Positions 1 to 3,953 of a DNA stretch of 5,613 bases are shown one piece after another. Both the position numbers and the translations under genes were made by a program. The DNA comes from Oscillospiraceae bacterium (GTDB lineage: Bacteria > Bacillota > Clostridia > Oscillospirales > Ruminococcaceae), in the NCBI GenBank assembly GCA_900752625.1, contig CAADWC010000117.1, positions 1 through 5,613 of the forward strand. Direction: 5' to 3'. Positions within the stretch are counted from its first letter, which is position 1, and every line of letters begins with the position of its first letter. Below the pieces are notes generated by a model. It saw nothing but the letters and a program-made list of their open reading frames with translations, was not told the origin of the DNA and did not search any database.

Positions 1-63
1 ATCGACGCCGCCGACGCCGGAGCCGAATTCAGAGTAGCGGACGGTTCTGTGTTTGATATATGA
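1..63 (+). CDS. 3' end of an unrecognised upstream gene (partial)
   Basis: Reading from base 1 there are 20 open codons ending in DGSVFDI and then TGA at 61-63. The other two forward frames stop earlier or give an arginine-only string (RRRRRR) that does not look like protein, so this frame is the best one. The fragment is too short to assign a family: it does not resemble the usual C-termini of ArgB, ArgC or ArgJ that often precede argD, so I do not claim an arginine function. It runs in the same direction as argD, 157 bases upstream, and its TGA overlaps an ATG (ATGA at 60-63) of a tiny downstream frame. Confidence 0.5.
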   Translation: MDAADAGAEFRVADGSVFDI

Positions 64-167
64 ATGTTTATAATTGCAGTCATAGTTCTCAGGTTCTGAG
101 ACGGATGGTCGGCATTGCTGTGGCTTTCCTGCTGAATGGCGGGGCAAGCGCCCTTATTAAGATATGA
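60..167 (+). CDS. Possible 35-residue leader ORF upstream of argD, with tandem Arg codons
   Basis: An ATG at 60 overlaps the preceding stop as ATGA, the classic arrangement for translational coupling, and the frame stays open for 35 codons to TGA at 165-167. The peptide begins MNVYNCSHSS, has two adjacent arginine codons (AGA CGG, 99-104, residues 14-15), then a hydrophobic stretch (about residues 17-34, VGIAVAFLLNGGASALI). There is no good Shine-Dalgarno, so translation would depend on ribosomes finishing the upstream gene. The arginine codons sit at and just after the 3' arm of a small hairpin (87-101). A 35-codon frame can easily occur by chance; I include it because of the overlap, the RR pair and the parallel frame after argD. 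No homologue is known to me. Confidence 0.25.
   Translation: MNVYNCSHSSQVLRRMVGIAVAFLLNGGASALIKI
69..74 (+). promoter_or_regulatory. Possible -10 element for argD (TATAAT)
   Basis: A perfect TATAAT lies at 69-74, but no good -35 stands 16-18 bases upstream (TTCTGT or TCTGTG only). TTGATA at 53-58 is a good -35 match but is only 10 bases away, too close. If it is active, the argD leader would start near 81 and be about 140 bases long. Confidence 0.3.
87..101 (+). other. Small RNA hairpin in the argD leader
   Basis: TCTCAG (87-92) pairs perfectly with CTGAGA (96-101) around a 3-base loop GTT. No T-run follows, so it is not a terminator. Part of its loop and 5' arm (GGTTC, 92-96) could instead pair with GAACC at 173-177, giving two mutually exclusive folds. 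The tandem Arg codons of the small leader frame begin in the 3' arm. Confidence 0.35.
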
Positions 168-205
168 TTCTGGAACCAACAGTTAACTGGCGGCGCAGCA
201 GAAAG
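124..205 (+). promoter_or_regulatory. Possible long-range helix covering the argD ribosome binding site
   Basis: CTTT (124-127) and CTGCTG (129-134), separated by one bulged C, are complementary to CAGCAG (196-201) and AAAG (202-205). This would make a 10-pair helix that takes up the A/G-rich part of the argD Shine-Dalgarno (AGAAAGGA, 200-207). A minor GGGC/GCCC hairpin (142-145 with 150-153) would sit inside the loop. Seen by eye only; pyrimidine tracts often pair with Shine-Dalgarno sequences by chance. Confidence 0.3.
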
Positions 206-220
206 GAATGATTATTTAAA

Positions 221-1399
221 ATGAACACGATCGAACAGTTTAACGAGCACGTTATGCCTACTTACGGACGGTACGACTTGGTGCTTGAAAAAGGCGAAAG
301 CCGTATAGCCGTAGATGAAAACGGAAGAGAGTATATTGACTTCGGTTCGGGAATAGGAACCAACAGCCTGGGTTTCTGCGACGAGGACTGGGTAAGAGCC
401 GTATGCGAGCAGGCTCATAAAATTCAGCATACGTCAAATTATTATTACACAAAGATTCAGGCTGATTTCGCTGAGAAGCTTTGCGCCCTTACCGGATACA
501 GCAAGATGTTTTTCGGTAATTCGGGGGCCGAGGCTAACGAGTGCGCAATAAAGCTTGCGAGAAAATACAGCTTCGATAAATACGGCAGAAACGCTGAAAG
601 AAATATTATCATTACCCTTGTAAACAGCTTTCACGGAAGAACTCTCGCTACCCTTTCCGCCACCGGTCAGGACGTTTTTCATAACTATTTCTTTCCGTTT
701 GTCGGGGGATTTGTAAATGTAAGAGCAAATGATATCGGCGATCTGAAGGCTAAGCTTGAGGAAAACGACGGAAAAGTATGCGCTGTTATGTTCGAGTTTG
801 TTCAGGGCGAGGGAGGAGTAGTTCCTCTTGAGCAGGAATTTGTGGATGCGATTTTCGAGGAGTGCGGAAAGAGAGATATTCTGACTATCGGCGACGAGGT
901 TCAGACCGGAGTAGGAAGAACGGGCAAACTGCTTGCAGGAGAAAACTACGGAAAACGTCCGAATATATGCACTCTTGCCAAGGGTCTTGCCGGAGGCGTA
1001 CCTATTGGTGTATGTCTGGCAGACGAAAAATGCTGCGACGTGCTTACGCCCGGAACTCACGGTTCTACCTTCGGAGGAAACCCTATATCTTGTGCGGGAG
1101 GAAACGCAGTGCTGGATAAGGTTTCAAGCGAGGGCTTCCTTGACGGGGTAAACAAAAAAGCGGAGTATTTCAGAGCAAAGCTTATGGAAATTTCCGAGGT
1201 AGATGGAGTTGACGGCCTGGGTCTTATGATAGGTGTAAGGCTTAAAACCAAAAAGGCGGGAGAGGTATGCAAGAAATGTCTTGAAAACGGACTTCTTATT
1301 CTTACCGCAAAGGAAAAGCTGAGATTTCTGCCGCCTCTTACTATTTCCCGCGAGGAGATCGATAAGGGGATAGATATTCTTAAAAAGGTGCTTTCATGA
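221..1399 (+). CDS. argD: Acetylornithine aminotransferase (class III PLP enzyme)
   Basis: This cytoplasmic enzyme swaps an amino group between glutamate and N-acetylglutamate 5-semialdehyde to make N-acetylornithine, a middle step of arginine biosynthesis. The 392-residue protein has normal family length and the full set of class-III aminotransferase motifs: NSGAEANE (100-107, cofactor phosphate), SFHGRT (136-141, with the aromatic residue that stacks on the cofactor and the arginine expected to bind the substrate carboxylate), EFVQGEGGV (192-200), GDEVQTG with Asp225 for the pyridine nitrogen, LAKGLAGG with Lys254 as the Schiff-base lysine, and HGSTFGGNP (280-288). The ATG at 221 follows AGAAAGGA (200-207) at the rather long spacing of 13. 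It lies upstream of argF in the same direction. Alternatives such as ornithine or 4-aminobutyrate aminotransferase cannot be excluded by motif, but the argF neighbour favours argD. Arginine codons are mostly AGA, unlike argF. Confidence 0.93.
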   Translation: MNTIEQFNEHVMPTYGRYDLVLEKGESRIAVDENGREYIDFGSGIGTNSLGFCDEDWVRAVCEQAHKIQHTSNYYYTKIQADFAEKLCALTGYSKMFFGNSGAEANECAIKLARKYSFDKYGRNAERNIIITLVNSFHGRTLATLSATGQDVFHNYFFPFVGGFVNVRANDIGDLKAKLEENDGKVCAVMFEFVQGEGGVVPLEQEFVDAIFEECGKRDILTIGDEVQTGVGRTGKLLAGENYGKRPNICTLAKGLAGGVPIGVCLADEKCCDVLTPGTHGSTFGGNPISCAGGNAVLDKVSSEGFLDGVNKKAEYFRAKLMEISEVDGVDGLGLMIGVRLKTKKAGEVCKKCLENGLLILTAKEKLRFLPPLTISREEIDKGIDILKKVLS

Positions 1400-1449
1400 C
1401 AATTATGCATGGCGTCCTTTATGCTAGTATATTAAGGAAACGCCCATAA
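1396..1449 (+). CDS. Possible 17-residue leader ORF between argD and argF, ending in RKRP
   Basis: An ATG at 1396 overlaps the argD stop as ATGA (1396-1399) and opens a 17-codon frame, MTIMHGVLYASILRKRP, ending in TAA at 1447-1449. The arginine codons AGG (1435-1437) and CGC (1441-1443) flank one Lys codon, and both lie in the 3' arm of the hairpin at 1411-1444. A ribosome pausing there would melt or block that hairpin. No Shine-Dalgarno of its own is needed if translation is coupled to argD. Such a short frame may be chance; the case rests on the overlap, the RKR cluster, the hairpin and the parallel arrangement before argD. Confidence 0.28.
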   Translation: MTIMHGVLYASILRKRP

Positions 1450-1459
1450 GGACAGCCTT
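1411..1459 (+). promoter_or_regulatory. Hairpin with alternative pairings in the argD-argF spacer
   Basis: GGCGT (1411-1415) pairs with ACGCC (1440-1444) and CCTT (1416-1419) with AAGG (1434-1437), leaving a two-base bulge, giving a 9-pair stem. A second AAGG (1448-1451) pairs with CCTT (1456-1459) around ACAG, and could instead pair with the first CCTT (CCTTTATG against CATAAGG). The segments are thus two CCTT and two AAGG blocks able to swap partners, as in attenuators, but neither hairpin is followed by a T-run, so simple transcription termination is not indicated. It does not pair with the argF Shine-Dalgarno. Confidence 0.4.
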
Positions 1460-1493
1460 TCGGATGTGTACGCGTCTTGCTTGTAAAACTATT

Positions 1494-1507
1494 TGAATAC
1501 GTATTGA
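1494..1507. promoter_or_regulatory. ARG-box-like inverted repeat upstream of argF
   Basis: TGAATACGTATTGA is a 14-base inverted repeat with one mismatched pair. It matches the known ArgR/AhrC operator core TGAAT-N4-ATTCA at all specified positions but one (G for C at 1506). It lies 32 bases before the argF start, a sensible place for a repressor, and overlaps weak promoter-like hexamers (TTGTAA 1481-1486, 17 bases, TTGAAT 1504-1509). No second good box is seen, although ArgR usually binds paired boxes. The ArgR of this organism is not in the window. Confidence 0.35.
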
Positions 1508-1525
1508 ATCGGATAAATATTTAAC

Positions 1526-1530
1526 GGAGG
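1526..1530 (+). promoter_or_regulatory. argF ribosome binding site
   Basis: GGAGG stands 8 bases before the ATG at 1539. It is the best-spaced Shine-Dalgarno in the window, fixes the argF start, and lets argF be translated independently of argD. Confidence 0.85.
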
Positions 1531-1538
1531 TAATTAAT

Positions 1539-2456
1539 ATGAATCATTTGCTGAAAATGCTTGACCTGTCAAAAGAGGAGATCGTTGATATTCTCAATCT
1601 TGCGGATCAGCTCAAATATGAGAATAAAAACGGAATAGAGCATCATCTGCTTAAAGGAAAAACGCTGGGAATGATATTTCAGAAATCGTCCACCCGTACC
1701 CGCGTTTCCTTTGAAACGGGAATGTATCAGCTGGGCGGACAGGCGCTTTTCCTTTCAAACCGCGATCTTCAGATCGGACGCGGCGAGCCCGTTCAGGATA
1801 CGGCGCGCGTGCTTTCACGCTATATTGACGGAATTATGATCCGTACCTTCGAGCAGAAGGAAGTTGAGGATCTTGCAGAATACGGCTCTATTCCTGTAAT
1901 CAACGGACTTACGGATTTTTGTCATCCCTGTCAGGTCCTTGCCGACCTTATGACGATACGTGAATTCAAGGGACGCTTTGACGGACTGAAGATGTGTTAT
2001 ATAGGCGACGGAAACAATATGGCTAATTCTCTTATCGTAGGCGGACTCAAAGTCGGCATGGAGGTAGCTGTTGCCTGTCCTGAGGATTATCAGCCTGCTC
2101 GTGAGGTTCTTGATTTTGCCGGACAGTACGGAGAGAAATTCTCTATGACGGATAGCCCTCTTAAGGCTGCTGAAAATGCGGACGTTTTGTTTACGGACGT
2201 GTGGACCTCGATGGGAGAGGAAGCTGAAACGGAGAAGCGTAAGATAGCGTTCAAGGGTTACCAGATAAACGATGAGATAATGGCTGCCGCAAAGCCGGAC
2301 GCAATGGTTCAGCACTGTCTGCCTGCCCACCGCGAGGAGGAGATAACGGCAAAGGTATTTGAGGCTCACGCCGACGAGATATTTGAAGAGGCGGAAAATC
2401 GTCTGCATGCTCAGAAAGCCGTTATGGTAAAGGTTATGGGCGGAGAAAAGGAATAG
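1539..2456 (+). CDS. argF: Ornithine carbamoyltransferase
   Basis: The enzyme joins carbamoyl phosphate to ornithine to form citrulline in the cytoplasm. The 305-residue length is typical, and the family signatures are all present: STRT (51-54) and Arg102 in MIRT for carbamoyl phosphate, HPCQ (129-132), the second-domain GDGNNMANSL (156-165), DVWTSMG (220-226) for ornithine, and HCLP (259-262) with the catalytic cysteine Cys260. The SMG loop and HCLP separate it from aspartate carbamoyltransferase. A catabolic role (ArcB, arginine deiminase pathway) is possible by sequence alone, but sitting behind argD with no arcA or arcC makes the biosynthetic role more likely. The 139-base gap after argD holds a hairpin and an ARG-box-like repeat, suggesting regulation of its own. 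All 13 arginine codons are CGT or CGC. A strong terminator follows 57 bases after the stop. Confidence 0.95.
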   Translation: MNHLLKMLDLSKEEIVDILNLADQLKYENKNGIEHHLLKGKTLGMIFQKSSTRTRVSFETGMYQLGGQALFLSNRDLQIGRGEPVQDTARVLSRYIDGIMIRTFEQKEVEDLAEYGSIPVINGLTDFCHPCQVLADLMTIREFKGRFDGLKMCYIGDGNNMANSLIVGGLKVGMEVAVACPEDYQPAREVLDFAGQYGEKFSMTDSPLKAAENADVLFTDVWTSMGEEAETEKRKIAFKGYQINDEIMAAAKPDAMVQHCLPAHREEEITAKVFEAHADEIFEEAENRLHAQKAVMVKVMGGEKE

Positions 2457-2473
2457 ACTTGCAAAACTCAGCC

Positions 2474-2490
2474 GCTGTAAAAAATACAGT
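2474..2490. other. Small hairpin after argF
   Basis: CTGTA (2475-2479) and TACAG (2485-2489) pair around five A residues, with a possible outer G-T pair. No T-run follows, so it is not a terminator itself; it may simply be incidental structure in the 3' untranslated region. Confidence 0.3.
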
Positions 2491-2513
2491 ACAGATAAAA
2501 TAACATAATATAA

Positions 2514-2548
2514 AAATAAGAGGACGGTCACTGACTGTCCTCTTATTT
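2514..2548. terminator. Bidirectional intrinsic terminator between argF and the asparaginase gene
   Basis: AAATAAGAGGAC (2514-2525) and GTCCTCTTATTT (2537-2548) are perfectly complementary. The stem continues inward through a G-T pair and GTC/GAC to a 3-base loop, 16 pairs in all. The plus strand reads TTATTTGTT at the stem end, and the minus strand reads TTATTTTTATATT, so it can end transcripts from both sides, with the better U-tract for the asparaginase transcript. Confidence 0.93.
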
Positions 2549-2581
2549 GTTCAGGCAGTTGCTATTGCCAATGCCGTCTGA

Positions 2582-3550
2582 TTATTTTACAGTTTCAAAA
2601 TAAATATCCGTGTTCATAAATTCATCTATTGTATATTCTGTCTGGTTTATTCCGATAAGAAGCTTCATATATGCTGCAACATCAGACATTCTGCCCAATG
2701 GTTTGATTCCGGATTTAAGCATTTTATCCAGAGAAGCATAAATATTTCCGCTGCTTTTTACGCCGCAGATATACAGCTGGATATTCTTTTCACTGCATTT
2801 TTCAGCCAGCAGGGTTATATTTCTGCCGGAATTTTCGCTTCCCACGCAGGCGGTAGCGCTGTGGTAAGGGACGAACAATACTGCGCCTGCGCTTTCGGAG
2901 ATATTATAGGCTGTAAAATCTATATCAGGGTAGCCGTATATTTTAAGCACGCTTTTTTTTAGCTTCAAAGGCTCTTTCAGCAGAGGATCAAAGCGTTTTC
3001 TCAGCATTTTTTCGCTGATCCGGTAAAATTCATCGCCGCCGTAAGAGGAGAATTTATCAAGGCAGGTGTCGGCCGGAATCATTCGGGTGGAAAGATAGAC
3101 GTTTTCGTAAACGGCGAAAATTCCGCTGTATTTTCCATCTGAAATTATTTTTACGGCGCAGGCAAAATTATAAAGTCCGTTTGTTCCGTTTTCATTAAGA
3201 GGACGGTTTGCGGCGACAAGTATCACGGGAACGGGAGAATGTCTGAACAGCATTCCGACGAATGCTGCAGTATATGCCAGAGTATCGCTGCCGTGGGTTA
3301 TAATAACTCCGGAATAGGCTTCAAAATCAACGTCATAAAGCTTCCGTGCAAGCAGCTCCCATTCGTAAGAGGTTATGTTTTCGCTGAGAACGTTCATTAT
3401 CCGGCGGCATTCAAATTCAACGCTGCGTCCGTAAATACTTTCATACTGGCTTATAAGCAGATATTTTTCACTGCTGTCAACATCAGTGATGCCATTATGA
3501 GAAATGCTTCCTATCGTACCTCCGGTGAAAAGCACTAATATTTTTTTCAT
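2582..3550 (-). CDS. L-asparaginase-like protein, cytoplasmic (type I style)
   Basis: Members hydrolyse asparagine to aspartate and ammonia. The 322-residue protein has the two-domain family's normal length and no signal peptide, which fits the cytoplasmic type. FTGGTIGS (8-15) supplies the nucleophile Thr12. THGSDT (85-90) is the second active-site motif, normally HGTDT; the usual catalytic threonine is serine here (Ser88) followed by Asp89. The substrate-loop region ANRPLNENGTNGLYN (114-128) is recognisable; Lys134 is a candidate for the catalytic lysine but does not align cleanly. I chose the ATG at 3550 (MKKILVLFTGGT), typical of the family, over the in-frame ATG at 3559, which would be only 2 bases from the nearest AAAAGGA. 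Its own promoter and terminator make it a single-gene unit. A related glutaminase or the GatD-like amidotransferase subunit is less likely, since no GatE neighbour is seen. Confidence 0.85.
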   Translation of the reverse strand: MKKILVLFTGGTIGSISHNGITDVDSSEKYLLISQYESIYGRSVEFECRRIMNVLSENITSYEWELLARKLYDVDFEAYSGVIITHGSDTLAYTAAFVGMLFRHSPVPVILVAANRPLNENGTNGLYNFACAVKIISDGKYSGIFAVYENVYLSTRMIPADTCLDKFSSYGGDEFYRISEKMLRKRFDPLLKEPLKLKKSVLKIYGYPDIDFTAYNISESAGAVLFVPYHSATACVGSENSGRNITLLAEKCSEKNIQLYICGVKSSGNIYASLDKMLKSGIKPLGRMSDVAAYMKLLIGINQTEYTIDEFMNTDIYFETVK

Positions 3551-3556
3551 ATATAT

Positions 3557-3588
3557 CATATTCCTTTTAAGGGAATATGCACTCCTTT
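3557..3588 (-). promoter_or_regulatory. Structured ribosome binding site of the asparaginase gene
   Basis: On the minus strand a strong AAAGGAG (3588-3582) is followed by an inverted repeat (CATATTCC, 3579-3572, with GGAATATG, 3564-3557; inner T-A and G-T pairs leave a 3-base loop), then six bases and the ATG at 3550. Unfolded, AAAGGAG is 31 bases from the ATG; folded, only 8 unpaired bases separate them. A weaker AAAAGGA (3568-3562) lies inside the hairpin 11 bases from the ATG and would be hidden by folding. Confidence 0.5.
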
Positions 3589-3706
3589 CTGTATTTTGAT
3601 CTCAGAAATCTGCGAACAGAGATAAAGCCCAAAGTTCAATTATTTTTTACTTTCTCCGTCTTTTGCATAAAATCCAGGGTATTGCTCAGAGCTTTTTGCA
3701 CGTTTT

Positions 3707-3735
3707 ATCATATCATTTTAGCGGTAAAAAGTCAA
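3707..3735 (-). promoter_or_regulatory. Sigma-A-type promoter of the asparaginase gene
   Basis: On the minus strand TTGACT (3735-3730) and TATGAT (3712-3707) are separated by exactly 17 bases, each matching five of six consensus positions. The transcript would begin near 3700, giving a leader of about 150 bases before the ATG at 3550. Confidence 0.75.
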
Positions 3736-3786
3736 CGATTGTGCAGAATATACAAATATCCTGAAAATTTTGCTGTAAAATCAGTA

Positions 3787-3815
3787 TTGTATTAACATAA
3801 AATATCTGTTATAAT
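3787..3815 (+). promoter_or_regulatory. Extended -10 promoter of the GH13-M15 operon
   Basis: TGTTATAAT (3807-3815) is a perfect -10 with the TGN extension. TTGTAT (3787-3792) stands 17 bases upstream as a weak -35, which an extended -10 tolerates. The start of transcription would be near 3822. Confidence 0.75.
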
Positions 3816-3850
3816 TATTATTGTCCAGATAATACTGAAATAATTATTGT
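3811..3850. repeat. Two copies of ATAATTATT around the GH13 transcription start
   Basis: ATAATTATT occurs at 3811-3819, overlapping the -10, and again at 3840-3848, 29 bases further on, where it forms the perfect palindrome AATAATTATT (3839-3848). Position and symmetry suit a pair of operator sites, but in such AT-rich DNA repeats of this size arise readily. Confidence 0.25.
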
Positions 3851-3853
3851 AAT

Positions 3854-3870
3854 TAAGGCGTTTGGCCTTA
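3854..3870 (+). other. Hairpin in the GH13 leader
   Basis: TAAGGC (3854-3859) pairs with GCCTTA (3865-3870) around GTTTG. It is followed by a GC-richer block in which TTCCG (3876-3880) can pair with CGGAA (3901-3905). No T-run follows, so neither is a terminator. The block's composition differs from the AT-rich DNA before it. Confidence 0.35.
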
Positions 3871-3914
3871 CAGTGTTCCGGGGAGATGCCGTGACGGGTT
3901 CGGAAGCGTGCTGT

Positions 3915-3943
3915 TTCCTTTGAATGCTGAAGTCAGAAAGGAA
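3915..3943 (+). promoter_or_regulatory. Hairpin covering the GH13 ribosome binding site
   Basis: TTCCTTT (3915-3921) is perfectly complementary to AAAGGAA (3937-3943), which contains the Shine-Dalgarno of the gene at 3954. GA (3922-3923) with TC (3933-3934) can extend the stem past a bulged AG. Folding would block ribosome entry, so the leader may control translation. The Shine-Dalgarno end (3942) is 11 bases from ATG 3954 and 5 from the in-frame GTG 3948. Confidence 0.4.
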
Positions 3944-3953
3944 TGTTGTGAAA

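Larger units (their letters stand above)
3551..3953. other. Divergent intergenic region between the asparaginase and GH13 genes
   Basis: This 403-base AT-rich stretch has no convincing gene. It holds, left to right, the asparaginase leader (about 3551-3700, with the structured ribosome site and a small UCUG-UUCG-CAGA hairpin on the minus strand at 3609-3620), the two back-to-back promoters, and a GH13 leader of about 130 bases with three possible hairpins. Between the promoters (3736-3786) are AT-rich runs such as AAAATTTT (3764-3771), which may act as upstream promoter elements. I see no known riboswitch class and no clear catabolite-repression (cre) site. Confidence 0.6.

Noticed and set aside
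87..110. CTGAGA followed by CGGATGG, recalling a TPP riboswitch
   Set aside because: The rest of the THI-box core (CCTGATCTGG and GCGTAGGGA type segments) is absent, and argD is not a thiamine gene.
142..158. GGGC-AAGC-GCCC hairpin followed by TTATT, terminator-like
   Set aside because: Only four pairs and a broken T-run; too weak to call a terminator, and argD follows in the same direction.
180..190. Palindrome CAGTTAACTG as an operator
   Set aside because: A 10-base palindrome alone has no recognised match; its role as an operator has no support.
64..220. Possible T-box leader for tRNA-Arg before argD
   Set aside because: No AGGGTGGNACCGCG-type antiterminator and no Rho-independent terminator in the leader.
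434..1060. Long open frame on the minus strand opposite argD
   Set aside because: It is the shadow of argD: low-complexity composition, no ribosome site and no family resemblance.
1815..2531. Long open frame on the minus strand opposite argF
   Set aside because: Overlaps a complete, well-conserved argF and would start inside the terminator region; no protein-like features.
2552..2580. TCAGGCA with TGCC-GTC-TGA as a second terminator
   Set aside because: Stem is interrupted, loop is large and no T-run follows; the 2514-2548 hairpin is sufficient.
3577..3795. 72-codon plus-strand open frame in the divergent spacer
   Set aside because: Spans both the asparaginase leader and promoter, has no Shine-Dalgarno and a composition typical of AT-rich noncoding DNA.
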